Shown: positions 1 to 13,252 of the stretch, piece after piece
How the letters are laid out: the number at the start of each line of letters is the position of its first letter
Position numbering within the stretch: the first letter of the stretch is position 1
DNA from: Isoetes taiwanensis
Taxonomy: Eukaryota > Streptophyta > Lycopodiopsida > Isoetales > Isoetaceae
Reading direction: 5' to 3'
Length of the DNA stretch: 64,000 nt
NCBI GenBank assembly: GCA_021234155.1
Contig: JAJEKV010000062.1
Location: 4,467,025-4,531,024, forward strand
Notes under the pieces: generated by a model
Told to the model about the DNA's origin: nothing
What the model saw: only the letters and a program-made list of their open reading frames with translations
Databases searched by the model: none
Program-made: the position numbers and the translations under genes

Positions 1-3000
1 TGTCACTCGTACCCTTTTGCTTGCCTCAGCCTCCATTATTGTTTCTTTCTCATGAGGCAGCTCGATGATGTTCCTATGGTCAGCTCCCCACACATTCCTT
101 CAAACCATTGCATATTGCTGCTGTGATGAATGACAAGCCTATCTATCGGCCGGTTTTGTGTTCTATGCGAGTCCCTTCCCAGAATGTATGAGCTAATGTA
201 TAAGTTTCCTGATTTATAAAGTGCATGATATAAGCTTGTTTGACAAATAACAGTATGCTGCACTATAAGAAATGAGTAGAGGCTGATAGCAATAGTATGT
301 TGCATTGTAAGAATTGACAAATTTCGTATGGATATCTGACCTCCTCTACTACGATTGTCCTTTGATGGAATGTCTGCTTTAGATCTGCCTTGTATGGTTT
401 ATTCGAGCAGCGCCACATCTATTTAGTTGGAATAATTGCCTTCACATGCATAATGGAAATGCAAAATCTGGCTCTTACCAGTGAAACCCTAGGATGTCTT
501 CTAGGAAAATATGATTCAAGGAATCTAAAGCGAAGGTTTATATAGATTTAAAAAAGAGCATGTTATTGGAAGGATTGCCTTTTGAGGTTGCTTAGTGTTA
601 TCTATAAATAAGTGCTATGTATGTATTGCATTTTCTGACAAGTCAACTTACAGATAAGTTACCAAGAACTTGATTAACAAAAAATACAAGTTGATACATA
701 TTTTGACATGATATGCTAGTAAGGATCTTGGCTTATACGATGTAATTCATAACCTCAACATTCCTTTGAATTGATAAGCACCTTGATGAAGGTATCCGCC
801 ATTTGTTTTTGATAGATACATATTGCAGATTCAAGAATCTACCTTGGTCAAATGGAAATGAAATTTATATGACTATGAACGGTTGCATGATTTGCCAACT
901 TGAGCATACTTTAAATTATCATGGTCGGGAGAAACCTTATTGTGCTAAATGAATGGTGACAATGGACATTTACTGAGCTACAAAGAAGAGAACTTCTATT
1001 TCTAGCTACAAATATCATTTTTTATCTCCCAGACTAGTAGCTTCCTTAGCCCTTCCAATGTTTTCTGCCACAAATCTTCCTGCACATTCTTATGAATGCT
1101 CAATTTTCTGTAATCAGAAGTGAAGCAAGGTCAATTCAAAGACACTATGTAGTAATTAAAAACCTACATCATGCTTCAAGCCTCATTTGCAGCCATCTAT
1201 AATTGTATTGCTTCAAAATTTGTAATGCAATTTTGTATGTATGTTTATGCATTGCACTGTAAAGAAATAGACTGGTCTGTCAAGAAAGGAGAAAAATGGA
1301 TTGTGCTTTTATGTTTTCTTTATACTCATCATATTAGCTAAAATTGGAAACCTTATATATTTCGTGAGTGAAACTTTGGAAACCTTCATTTTAACTTGTT
1401 ATATATATCCCTCTGAGTCGCAATTGACAGTTTTTAACTAAGATGATAAAGCAAGCATGTTATTTCATGTTGCAAAGTTGTTAAAATTTGTAGGTATTAA
1501 TAACACGAGGGATTAGCATTGTCGGTTGTATGGAATTTGTCGAAAGCTCAAACCTTTTATGAGTGTTGCTCCACTTTTCTGATCAAAAGTCCACTTTTCT
1601 GACCCCAAACATGTGTTGAACCTAGTCTTTTATTGTGAATAGACAGTTCTGTGCATGGGTGAGTGTTTCTTATATCTGAAGCATAACGACTTGTCTTCAA
1701 TCATCCCTTCTAAGCTGATTGAATCTATCAAGTAGCACTTGCTAGATCTAGTTGTATTTGGTGGCCTTTACGATCTGCTTTCATTATTTTTTTTCAAGCC
1801 ATTATCCAAAGAATACCAAGTTAACTAATTAGAGATTCAGAACACATGTGAGAGCTTCAGTTGGCGTATCTGCTGCAAATGAAAATTCAACACATGTAAG
1901 GGCTTTAGTTGGCTTATCTACTATAAATGACAAATTCATTCTCCAAGTATGATGTCTTCTTGTATATTCTATGCCTCCCCAAAAAATTCTCCTTAGCATA
2001 TACTAAGTCCATATGGTTCTAGATAGATATCCTAATAGACAACTAACATCTTTGTAAGTTTTACAAAGTTGTTATGCAGCTGTTTCTGAAAGAAATAAGT
2101 AGGCTGCCTCCTTATATGTAATGATGCAAAAGAAGGCTCTAGGGAATAATTTAGAATATAAGAAATAATTTAGAGCATATATTTAGTGCTCTAATTGTGA
2201 TGTGATGTGTCCTGCGGGACATGATTCTATGCTAAGATACATATCTTGTATGTCTGCCTCAGTCTCAACATTTTGTTACGAACTTATATTGCCTGAAAAA
2301 GGTACAAAGTAAATTGAGAACACAAATCATAATTGTGGCGTTAATGTCTTCGTTTGAACTGTGGTATGCCTTGATATATGGTGGTTGGACATCATTGCTT
2401 GTGAGGAAATCAATTGCAAAACCACTGCGGCACAAGCATGGCATCAAGGCAAATAAATTTCCATGGAGGGAGTATGGAGAGTTTAACGTGTTTGCATTTC
2501 TACATGATTTTTAACCTTACCCAAAGGCAAATCCGTACTGGCCATTAGCACATGCCTTCTTCACATATAATGGTCCTAATATCAGAGATAGAGTTCTGGC
2601 TTTTGCTTTCCAACATAATCGATAAGAAGCGGCTTAGAGTTACTATATTTTGCTTCAATATAATCAACTTTACTAAATATTTAAAAATCAACATTTCATT
2701 TGCCTAACTATAGATGCATATTCTATTTAATAGCTACCATAGTGGTTTTCATTGTTTTGATCCAGTTTTTAACATACAAGGGCTAGTTTGAATTCACTAA
2801 TCCAACTTATTCAAATGCAAAATTGTATCCAAGCCTAAAACTGCTTAAGCCTACTGTTGTGCCTTTTTGCTAGTTATTTTTTATATAAAGGTTCCTCCTT
2901 TATATTTTAATGATCCAGCTTTTTCTATTATAAGCTTGATGCTGTAGTAATGTCTTTTCGACCCCTAGATATTTTAATGGTCCATCCAAAAAAAGATAAC

Positions 3001-4235
3001 TCTTTTGATTAAAAACTTTTTCCTCCAACCAAATTTAAAAAAAAAAAAAAAAAAAAAACATTTGCCAACGTAATTAGGCGAGAAATGTTTCTGAAAAAAC
3101 AAATGAAGCTTGTTAAAACTTGTTAAGGAATGTACTAAAATGACCGTAGCCTTCTGATATCCCTTTTGCTATTTTTTTTTTTTCAGAGATCTTTGTTTCG
3201 GTGTGCTTTTTATATTAAGTGTTTGAATATATGGTTTGAACAGAAGCATAAAATTAGCTTATTTTAATATGTGGCCATTTTGTCAGGTCAAAAATGACAG
3301 TCCAACTATGAAATGGATTACAGTAAGCTGACGACAAGGCAAGGCAGCTTCCTGCGACGAGCTGCACATGGGTTGCCCCTTCCCTTTTGGAAAATCTTTG
3401 CACAGCGATCCAAAAATGCCAGTAAAACATACATGCAGAAAAGTTGCTTGACAACAATATTGTTAATACTGGATCTTTTTGTTGCCTATGAATTAAACAA
3501 CTATAGGCGACCATGCATAAGGTACAACAATTGATGTATAACTTGACAACTCAAAAAGAATCATGCAATTCACGTGAAAAACACTTGTTTTTTCCATAGC
3601 TAAGGCATCCATCACAATATAACAGGCACAATAATCAAACATACCAGTTATAGTTTTGGAGACAAAAGTCCTTTTGACTATGAATTTGGTACCTTGAAGT
3701 GAGTGGCTACTTTGTCACACCGATTTCAAGGTCTATGGTACGGGTTTTTCAAATGCATTGTCAATTGAACTTTTGGCTAAAGTCATTGTCTATACAACTT
3801 TTTGTTGGATATTTTGCTAGTACACCTTTGAATCCAATGCTACTGCATCATGAAAAGTTCCATGATTCCAAATTTAGATTCAAACATGGCTAGTTTGCAC
3901 ACAAGGTTATTTTAGGTAAGGGTTGTAATATGAAGGAATCATTTTCAAAAAAAGTTGAATATCGGGTGACGATGAACATGTAGTAGACATCATTTTGATA
4001 CCATGTAAATTTATTCCTTTCTTCCTGCCCCCATCTTCTGCCATGCCTTTTCTATCTTTCTACTAACATATGAAGGGATATCTTTAATAGATTCAATATA
4101 ACAGAGAACTTGTTAAAAGATTGGTATGGTTACAAGTTGCTTTATTTCAACTTAGATTGTAAAAGTGGGTGAACTCTTCCTCCTCCTTCTTGTCTAGCTT
4201 GTATTGTTGATAGACAATGCAGAAATGTGCATTGT

Positions 4236-4590
4236 CTATCATACCAAGAAAAATAAAATAGCCATTATTCATACCAAGAAAAATAAAATAGCGAGGACTA
4301 GTGTATGGTAAGTTCTTTTCTTGGTAAGAATACCTACTATACATTTAGTCCCGAATAATTTATTTCTCTTCGTATGAATAATGGCATGTTGGGGGTATCT
4401 CCCACGAAGTTGTCTTGTCGTAGATGTCTAGTTCAAAACCATTGCAAGCTTGAAGAAGAGGAAATTTTTTTACTATTGCAATTGTTGAAGTAATTGAACA
4501 GAATGTACCATAATGCAATCTAATTTATTTCTCTTCATATGAATAATGGCATGTTGGGGGTATCTCCCACGAAGTTGTCTTGTTGTAGGG
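4236..4590. repeat. Short tandem and direct repeats
   Basis: A unit of about 31 bp, containing ATACCAAGAAAAATAAAATAG, is repeated twice in tandem around 4236-4295. Downstream, a block of about 70 bp beginning AATTTATTTCTCTTC occurs at about 4356 and again at about 4520. Both copies share the sequence GGGGGTATCTCCCACGAAG. These look like local duplications with no coding signal. Confidence 0.7.
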
Positions 4591-4904
4591 GAAAATTGTT
4601 TTACCATTGCAATTGTTGAAGTAATGCAATCTAATTTGCCGTTCTGTATAACAAAGAGAAGTAGTGGACCCGAAGGTTCTTGCATTCTTGATGTTGGCGA
4701 GCAACAAGATATAATATAGTTGATTAACCGTGTTGGAGCCAACACGTCAATGGGAGAAGGACAAGGATGTAAGCAGTTGAAAGAAAACAAAACAGGAAGT
4801 AAGGCAAAGAATAAAAGTAGTGTTAGTCAGAAGTTTGTTAAGTGGTCACATGAGATGGATCAAATGAGGCAGGATACATAGGTTCCATGTGGTCCTATGA
4901 TCAA

Positions 4905-5050
4905 CAATTTTGGGTTGGGGGTAGTTGATTCTATGGGGTCTTGTGAGCTACACTAGCAGTAATGTAGGGGCACATAAGATAGAAGATAGGGTAGGGTAGC
5001 TTGTAGAGTTGATTTCATGGGGCCTTGTGAGCTACACTAGTAGTAATCTA
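4905..5050. repeat. Imperfect direct repeat
   Basis: A stretch reading TTGTGAGCTACACTAG, followed by AGTAAT, occurs at about 4940 and again at about 5025, in similar flanking sequence (GTTGATT...ATGGGG). A weaker third echo lies near 5390. No terminal repeats or target duplications were found. Confidence 0.55.
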
Positions 5051-5859
5051 AGGACAGATAGGGGTAGCTCATATGGCCGCCCCATGTAAAGATTGGGTAG
5101 CAGTGCGCTGCATTTGGCGGGAGTTAGATTAGTCAATTTCACTCTCCAAAATATATATCGACGCGGGGTCACAGATTTGGATGGATTGATGGATGGATGG
5201 GGTTTTTAACATCCACGAAGACCAAATTGGCCATGAGACCCAAACAACAAAAGTGGCATGGAAGCCCAAAACGTATAAATAACAGATAACGCACAAAGGA
5301 TTGCTTAAGATTTGTACATAATATAAGAGAAACAAGGTTTGGCTTATGAGGAAATAATCTCATTTAGGAACTGGGTATAGAATCAACAGCTCGATGAGCT
5401 ACACTAACATCAATGTAAGAGGAACTGGTCCTAGCTAGGGAGCAGGTTCATGGGCCATGACTGACCCGATGGGTTGGGAAAGTAAATTTGTCACAGTCAT
5501 GATTCCTTACCAGATTCTATTCTAGAGGTTTATTTACTGAGTGTTACAAGTATGTCAGCCGCCTCGACGGATGGGGCGACTAGGGGACAATGACGTGCAT
5601 GACGTATACGTATAAGTAGAAGGGGTACCTACAAAAATTTGGAAAAGGAAATGTTGGATAAGTGGAAGGGGCATGAGACAAGCCATGTGTTCATTAACTT
5701 GGGCGCCGCAAGACAACGGACCTAGTTGGGTCATGTTGTTGCACTGCCCTGCACATGCAGCAAGGGCCCAGCCCGTGGATCCATGTCGGTGCCTTGCTTC
5801 GTAGATTCATACCTCCCTTGCTTCCATCACTTGCCAATGTCAGACTCCGGCCCTCCTCC

Positions 5860-5955
5860 CTTTCTATTTAACCCTCCCATTCTTCTCTTCTTAATCTCAT
5901 CTCTTCAACCACCTTCTTCTGCTCAATTCGGCTTCTTTCCTCATTCTTTTCATCA
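5860..5955 (+). promoter_or_regulatory. Core promoter and 5' UTR of the expansin gene
   Basis: A TATA-like element, CTATTTAAC, lies at about 5864-5872. It is followed by a pyrimidine-rich stretch (TTCTCTTC, CATCTCTTCAACC) typical of plant transcription starts and leaders. The spacing suggests initiation near 5895 and a leader of about 60 nt before the first two bases of the start codon at 5956-5957. The start site is inferred. Confidence 0.5.
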
Positions 5956-7378
5956 ATGTGAGTCCTTTTTGGCTGCATTCTGTTGCTTGATGTATATTTA
6001 ACCATTCTGTTGGTTGTTTGGAATATTTTACATTCAATTTGAATCCTTTTTGGTTGCATTCTGTTGGTTGGTGTGTGTTTAGTCTTTCTGTTGGCTTCAT
6101 TCTGTTGCTTGGAGTGTTCTTAAGCTTTTTGTTCTGACATTTGTTCTGATCCTTATCCAGGGCCCTGTTTCTAGCTTTATTTCTTGCTCTCTTACACAGA
6201 GTTTCTGCTCAAGGAGGATGGAACAATGCTCATGCTACATTCTATGGTGGAAGTGATGCTTCTGGCACCATGGGTATGCAACATTTTCTGCAAAACGTTG
6301 TTAATATTCTATGATAGGATATGCAATGATACGATTTCTGATATAATGTATATGATAATGTGATATAATATGATATATGTTATTTTCCTGATAAGTGGTA
6401 TAGTATGATATATGTTATTTTCAGTCAATTCATGTTGGTCTATGATGTTGCATATGATTTATGATATGATCAGTCAACTCATCATGTCATTTCTTTCATG
6501 TTTTGAGCAGGAGGAGCATGTGGCTATGGAAATCTATACAGCCAAGGCTATGGCACAAACAATGCTGCCCTGAGCACAGCCCTATTCAATGGAGGGCTAG
6601 CATGCGGCGCGTGTTTCGAAGTAAAGTGTGATATTGGTGCAGATCCAGAATGGTGCATGCCAGGAAGTCCTTCAGTTATAGTGACTGCTACAAATTTCTG
6701 CCCTCCTAATAATGCACTGCCAAACAACAATGGAGGCTGGTGCAATCCTCCACTCCAGCACTTTGACATGGCTGAACCAGCCTTTGAACAGATTGGCAAG
6801 TACAGGGGAGGCATTGTACCTGTGCAATATAGAAGGTAATTCATGTATATGCAATGCAATGCAATGCAATAATGCACTACCTTTGTTTGCTAAATTGAGA
6901 CCATTATCACATGCATACTGTCTTGTTGGATTAACCACATCCCTGCTGATATTCTGATATTACGGACTCTGCATTTGCAGAAAACAATGAATATGCAATG
7001 CAATAATGCACTAGGTTTATTTTGCAGAATTGAGAGGATGGCATTTTCATATTGTGTTTGTTTCTGGTTTGCAGGGTTCCTTGTGTAAAAAAGGGAGGCA
7101 TAAGGTTTACCATAAATGGGCACTCATATTTCAACCTTGTGCTTATAACCAATGTTGGAGGTGCAGGGGATGTGCAGGCTGTTTCCATTAAGGGCTCCAG
7201 GACTGGTTGGCAGGCAATGTCAAGGAATTGGGGCCAGAATTGGCAGAGCAATGCCCTTCTGGATGGCCAGAGCCTTTCTTTCCAAGTCAGAACCAGTGAC
7301 GGTAGAACTGTTACTTCTTACGACGTGGCACCACCTAATTGGCAGTTCGGACAAACTTTTAGTGGCCAGCAGTTTTAA
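5956..7378 (+). CDS. Alpha-expansin (EXPA family)
   Basis: Non-enzymatic cell-wall loosening protein, secreted to the apoplast, that weakens cellulose-xyloglucan contacts. Proposed CDS joins 5956-5957, 6161-6273, 6511-6835 and 7075-7378: 744 nt, 247 residues, the usual EXPA length. All introns have GT...AG ends and the frame is continuous. Residues 1-20 form a hydrophobic signal peptide ending VSAQ. The mature start is [13 protein letters not shown], followed by the GACGYG motif. Then come the cysteine-rich family-45-like domain with CGACFE and [13 protein letters not shown], the HFD motif ([11 protein letters not shown]), and the C-terminal tryptophan-containing domain ([18 protein letters not shown]) ending FSGQQF. 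The start codon is split: AT at 5956-5957 and G at 6161. No other in-frame ATG precedes the signal peptide in exon 2, which supports this. Family assignment is near certain; exon 1 is inferred. Confidence 0.93.
6836..7074 (+). repeat. Duplicated ATGCA-repeat block in expansin intron 3
   Basis: The last expansin intron holds two copies of a block beginning TATGCAATGCAAT and containing AATGCACTA...TTGAGA, at about 6848-6900 and 6990-7035. The first copy has extra ATGCA units. This looks like slippage plus a short tandem duplication inside the intron. It does not affect the splice sites. Confidence 0.65.
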
Positions 7379-7435
7379 CCACCATTTACCTAACTATATT
7401 TGGGACGCGGTGTTTTCACCCTCCCTTTATGTACA

Positions 7436-8215
7436 ATTCTGCTTCATATGAATACAAAATTGATTCAAATCCTTTAAATAGCGCCATCCCAGCATACTAT
7501 AATTATAAATTTCCTTTTAGTTCTAGCCTCGTGAAGCTCCATAGCTTGACAAAAGGCTAGGTTGCATGTACGCAGCAACTGACAATATTCTCTCTTTTCA
7601 AACACCTCGTGCACTGAGATGAGACCAATGGCCTGCACTGCCTGAAGCATTATACAATATTTTTTGGTGCATTGGCATGATGTAATATTACTTCATATGA
7701 ATATAAAATTGATTCAAATCTTTCTCTACATGACCAATATGAGCGCCATCCCCATATGAGAACTATAATTGTCATTTTACTTTAACTTCTAGCCTCATGA
7801 AGCTCCATAGCTTGACAAAAGATTGACAATATTTGCTCCTTCAAACACCTTTTGGACTATCCTGGGAGGGTCACACGCAACCCGAGACAAGTACAGATTC
7901 TCCCTCCTTGCATGCAAGGAATAGAGTGACAGAAGTATCCAACATGCATGAGACAGGAGCTTAGCTTAGTTTATATGTTCTTTGTCCCGCGCCAGCGAAG
8001 ACGTTGTTTCTTTATTACACTGTCTAGATACCAGGGCATAGCAATACCTTCAAACATAACTGCATGCAATATAGGTCCTGAACCGAACTGGCTAGGAAGA
8101 GGGAAAAGCAAGCAATGCCATGTGATCTAATGACCTAATCACTCAATCAATGGCCTGCATTGCCTGAACCATTATACAACAGTTTTTGGTGCATTGGCAT
8201 GATGTAAAGAAAACA
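7436..8215. repeat. Diverged direct repeats downstream of expansin
   Basis: Sequence at about 7440-7560 (CTTCATATGAATACAAAATTG ... AAGCTCCATAGCTTGACAAAA) recurs at about 7690-7830. A second block starting ATGGCCTGCACTGCCTGAAG and containing TTTTTGGTGCATTGGCATGATG occurs at about 7628-7685 and again at 8149-8208. The copies differ by substitutions and small indels, so the duplication is not recent. The first block overlaps the likely 3' UTR and polyadenylation region of the expansin gene. Confidence 0.7.
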
Positions 8216-8949
8216 ATTGACAGTACTGAAGGAAGATTATAAGTTAATAAGACTAGATTCCTTTCCGTTACTGATTGGACCGACAATCATGATGCATGAT
8301 GTCAATGATGCATGATGCTCAATTGTCCAAATTAGGTCATTTTGAAGTATTTAGTGGCTTAACTGTTGATAATGCATTAAAATGTTAGTTTTTCCAAATT
8401 ATACCATAAAGATCAAGCTATGCACCAATGGGGTAGCCATATATGTTGATTGATAGGAAATTAGTGGTTAGTTTTACTAGATCGTCATGATTATCTAGAC
8501 AATGATGGTTAAAGAGGCCCGCACAATTAATTATGGCAAGGTGGTGTGCATTTGCATGTTGGTTTGTTCAAACAACTTGATATTAGATCAACTCCACTTG
8601 CAACTTGATTAGCAACTCAATCTTGCTCCAAGGCCATCTTGATCACCTTTCTACCTTGTAACATATTGTTGACGAAGGAGATTGAAATCAATCAAAGGTG
8701 AAATTGCCAAAATTATTGGGTTTTGAGCTCTAAATCAGAAAGTAATTTTTGTGAAATTAGCCATGATGATCAGACCCAAATTAACCTTTTCACTGCTGAG
8801 ATATGACCATCTTATACTCACCTTCCTTATATAGCTATTGTTCAAACCTAATAGAAAACGACTTTCATTCATGCAAGTTATGAGTTTAGATGGATGGGCC
8901 GGAAATTCTTTGATGAGTATCTCTTGCGAATGAGCATGCCCATACTTAC
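8216..8949. other. Intergenic DNA, nothing recognised
   Basis: AT-rich sequence without a plausible coding frame or terminal repeat. A short local repeat of ATGATGCATGATG occurs near 8290-8315. Confidence 0.5.
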
Positions 8950-11475
8950 TCCTAGATGCTAACGGAGGACATGGCAAGCATCTCACAGTGCTCAATGCTG
9001 GAGCAGCAGGCAGGAGAAGGCTCATTGATGTCCTTGGGGCTGCTGCAGAGAGACATTTTGGAGAAGTCGCCCCCTGCAAACCTCGAGAGCTACGACCTTC
9101 TCGCGTAACCAGTGGTTCGATGCCGAGTGCAAATAATACAAACGCTGCCTCCGCCAAGTCACAGATCCTGTTATATGCTCGGATGCAGTCAAGCAGTATC
9201 GCACTTTTCTTAAGGCTACAAAGACCAGATACATTGCGGCCCATCAATATGAAATGTTCTTCCTCTTGGGATGTCATTCTAGGACCTTCTAGCGAAGAGT
9301 GCTCAGGAGGCCAGTGCCGCCCACAGAAGAAAACATCACCCCAGACCAATGGGGACAATACCTACAGCAGCTCTACAACCTTGAGGGTGCACAGCGGTAT
9401 TAACCCCTCAAAAGCAGGGCCTAGTGCTGGAAATCACGGAGGCGAAGGTAGCGCAGGGGCTGCAACATCTAGCCAATGGAAAAGCACCAGACTTTGACCG
9501 CATGCAGGCATAGTTACTCAACTGGGCAGGACCATCCATGGCACCGGTACTCACCGACATGTTCAACACGGCATTGCAGGAAGGTTTTTGCCCGCAATGG
9601 ACCACTAGCAAGGTTGTCCCGATCTACAAGGCAGGAGACCCGCAATTCCCGGCAAATTATCAGACCATGATGATCAGCTCAGTGTTTGCAAAGCTCCTTG
9701 CTGCGATCCTCGAGTGGCAGTTGACAGGATGGCCAGAGGTGGTAGAACTGCGGGCACTCATGCAGGCAGGATTCAGGCAAGACACTCAACCATAGATCAT
9801 ATCTTCACGATGTAGGCTCTGGTTGAGAACAACAGGAACCATCGGCAAGATCTGTATTGTTGCTTCGTAGACTTCGCCAAGGCTTTTGACACTATGTCTC
9901 GGGAAAAGCTGTGGACAAGATTGCAGCAGCTAGACGTCCTGTCGAACTGTAGAACGTGGTGTACATGTTATATGAGACATGCACAGGCCGGCTGCAACCG
10001 GTGGGCCAACCATTCGAGAGCAGTATCGGGGTCCGCTAGGGATGCCCTCTCTCGCCCATACTATTTGGTCTGTATATTGATCAGCTAGAGAGATGGGTCG
10101 CTGATAATGGAGGCACTGGGGCTCAACTACTACACCAGACCACCAGGCAGCTTATCTATGCTGATAATATGGACCTCCTAGCATACACTCAAGTAGACAT
10201 GTAACGCCATCTCGATGCCTTGGACACATTTTGCCAGGTGACTGACATGTGCGTCAACTTGGCTAAGACCAAGGTAGTTCTCGTATTGTCCGCACGCCAG
10301 CCAAGGGCCCCAACCCTCACTTATCGTGGCCAAAATGTTGAAGTGGTGTCTGCTTACAAATATTTGGGGGTTCCCGTCGACCATGAACTGGGACAATTCC
10401 ATCCAACTGCGAGGCGCGGCAGGTTGGAAGGCACTTTATGCAGTGCAGAACAATAGCCACAAGGCAGGGCTGTATGATTGGGCCCACCAGATGCTAATAG
10501 AGACTGTGCTTTTGTATGGGGTTGAGGTCTGGGGCCCGGTGATTTCCCTTGCCACTTGGAATGACTTGGAGCAGGTGCAGAAAGCTTTCTTGGCACATGC
10601 CCTGGGGGTGAAGTCCACATTGCCATATCAGATACTATTGCAGGAAACAGGTTTCTTGCCTCTTCAAAAGGGGCCCTTGACAGACACATCATCTACTTCT
10701 AGAAGGTGGTCAACATGGACGATAATCATCTCCTTAACCTTGCTTACACTGTGGCAATGGGGCCTCAACGCCAAAAAGCCTACTAGCAGGAAAAGAGAGC
10801 TTAGTGTCTGGCCAGATGGAATCTGCAGGAGCGCAGATGCATCCGAGTGCAAACGGAGGCAGATCACCACAGTCTCAGACAATACCTTGACATATGCTTC
10901 CTCAGCAAGCTATGGGATGCCAACACCCTTGAACAGGTCAAGATGGCACATTATCAATGCCACATAAATCCCATGTTGGGGCGGGGCCCGCAATGCTACC
11001 TGCGCACTCGTCTACCCATGAAAAACTGCAGAGCCATTGCCTTTATCCCCACAGGTGCACACCATCTCTAGATTGAGACGGGGAGATGGATTGGGGAGCC
11101 GCATCAGGAGAGGCTTTATCAATGCTGCCAGGTTGGAGCTGTGGAAGACGAATGCCACACCCTTCAGAGTTGTCCGGCCTATGATGACATTCGGATACGC
11201 TATGCTGAGCTGGTCCGTCCTGGCCAGCCCCTGCATGAGATGCTGAGCATGAGCTCCGTACGGAGGTTGGAATCATACCTTCAAGAGATCATGGATTGCC
11301 GTGATCAGCTCGGTCCTCGAGCACTTACCTGATACGTGTACATATTTCTTCCCCACATGATGTATATTTGTATCTGTATTTATACAATTTGATAGCAAAC
11401 TTATTCATGTTTGGGTCCCATAGGCCAATTGGTCTCCGTCGACGATAAAAACTCTATTCTATTCTATTCTTTTAT
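8950..11475 (+). mobile_element. Decayed non-LTR retrotransposon (LINE), 5'-truncated
   Basis: Reverse transcriptase motifs are spread over several frames because of frameshifts and stops. Around 9115-9240 is a pre-RT segment (WFDAECKYYKRCLRQ). Around 9540-9640 lies VLTDMFNTALQEGFCPQW. About 9860-9900 encodes CCFVDFAKAFDT, and 10040-10090 GCPLSPILFGLYIDQLE. The catalytic motif at about 10155 reads YADN instead of YADD. Then follow VNLAKTKVVLV and YLGVP, the thumb region near 10480-10660, and a terminal cysteine/histidine motif near 11150 (ECHTLQSCPAYDDIR). The 3' end carries a short CTATT repeat tail at 11450-11470. The element is inactive: stops, frameshifts and an altered active site. The 5' boundary is approximate. 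Confidence 0.85.
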
Positions 11476-11820
11476 TCTGCTATGTTATATCAAGTATATT
11501 CAATGTTTCAATATTTTTTACATATTTCTCATGTATTTTTTAGTATTTTTTATTTTTTATTTTTGTGTAGGCTTACGACGACAGACCTAGTCAAGGTTTT
11601 TTCTTTCACCATATGATGTTAATAGGTATTGCACTCAACATGAATTCGATAAAGAGATCCTGGGATAGTCAACTTCTAGTTTACACTTATATGAGATTCT
11701 CCTTGAGACCTAAATTTTGCTACTAGAAAAATTGAGCAAAAGAAAAGAAAGAATGTCAAATGAAAAAAACCAATGAAGTTTACACATGGGTGTCCTTTAA
11801 AATGCTGAGGATTAGGAATT
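11476..11820. other. Intergenic DNA, nothing recognised
   Basis: AT-rich sequence between the LINE tail and the LTR relic. No coding frame or structured repeat is supported. Confidence 0.45.
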
Positions 11821-11825
11821 GAGGG

Positions 11826-12965
11826 CTCTGATACTAATTTATATGGGAATGAAGGATATTGGGTGTCTCTAACCTTCCTTATATGATCCTGCAGCAGAAC
11901 CAAAATAGGAAAACACGATGCAAAACAATCCCTATGTCGAACAAGTGGTAGACATGGTTAACAAACACAGGTTGGCTATTACGTTCTTAAAGAAGGATCC
12001 CATGCAATGGTGCTTTTGACATCGATCAACACTACTTTACCGCAGCTTCTGATCAAGGAAATCCACAGCTAGCTAAGGAATGGGAAAATATGGTTCTTGT
12101 TCTGGAAAATGATCAGTGACTGCAACTTTTGGAGAATCCGCTGCTCCACCTCATGTTGGTTAATTCCCTTTGCGAGCCTATTATGGCAAATAAAGAGGCG
12201 AGCCCGGGAGGGCAAGCCTGCTTATTTTCCATAATAGGCAAGCAAGGGGGATGAACCCCCTTAGGCTAGGTTCATATGCAACCATCGCTGGAGAGGGGCC
12301 CTGTTTTGCCTTGTGCTATTTGGCGATGGCAGGTGATGGTGCGTGTAAAATGGTGAGCCTTTTTACATGACAGTGATGGTACACATTCATCGCATGTGAA
12401 CCAGCTCTTAACCGGATAGGCAAGCTGCCTCACCTGAAGCTACACCCACAGCTCGATTATTAGCTCTCCAGATCGATTATCACAGGCTCGGCATCCCCCA
12501 CACCTAGATTATCAACTCCGAGCCTGCATTATCAACATTTGAGGCTGGATTATCAACTCCGACACATGCTGCTGCCCTGTTATAGACTTTGCAGTCGAAC
12601 AACTGCCTGTTATGTTCTATCACAGAGCTGGTATCAATGGCAGGGATTTCTTGGATTAGAAAGCCTGCCGGTTAAGGTCGCTGCAACAAATTGAATAACC
12701 AGGCTGTTGTGATCGATGATAGGAAGAGACTCGCTAATCTACAGATGGGGGCACAACTACAGAAGAAGCTCGCTGCCTAAAATTTGGTCGCATGTATGTC
12801 GCTGCAACAAAAGCATTCCCAGATTTGTTGATAATTGTTGCCTCCATATAAATAGTTGGATAGTTGTCGCTTTCCTTTTTCTTGAAATAGCTGGCGACTT
12901 CCTTCTATGCTTGGCCGCAATCTTTTCTTCTATTTTGCTCAATGTCTCCTCCATGCACAAGGCTC
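11826..12965 (-). mobile_element. LTR-retrotransposon relic (LTR plus primer-binding site)
   Basis: On the minus strand, TTAGTATCAGAGCCC near 11826-11842 resembles the initiator-methionine tRNA primer-binding site that follows a 5' LTR. The sequence above it (12000-12900) is a diverged copy of 14185-14575. Both share ACTTTTGGAGAAT, CCAGGCTGTTGTG and ACAAAAGCATTCC. The copy at 12180-12640 has extra sequence. I infer remains of an LTR. The true ends and target duplication are not visible, so boundaries are rough. Confidence 0.4.
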
Positions 12966-13252
12966 AAATTTGACGGCCTTCACACCTATTTTTGGCATTT
13001 TTGCCTGTCAAAACAAGCAAAAAAACAATTTGTATTGCAAATGAAAAGCCAATGTTCAAATGCCTATCATACAGAAGGGCCATCAAAATACATATTTGTC
13101 ATTTGAAAGGCTAGAAATTTAAGTTGTCCTGTCATTAATTGCCATATATTTATAGATATTTTTTATTTTCTTATCTTTTTATAAATAAAATGATATAATA
13201 TATAGGTCCATATGCAAAAATGTATAATCCATCTAAACAACCTTTAAGGTCT

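Larger units (their letters stand above)
1..5859. other. AT-rich intergenic DNA, no supported gene
   Basis: No reading frame here resembles a protein family I recognise, and the longest frames are short and not conserved in pattern. A 66-codon frame at 2314-2514 (+) has balanced composition and could be an exon fragment, but I cannot name it. There is a long A-run near 3029-3058. Short direct repeats occur at 4236-4295, 4356-4590 and 4905-5050 and are listed separately. Confidence 0.6.
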
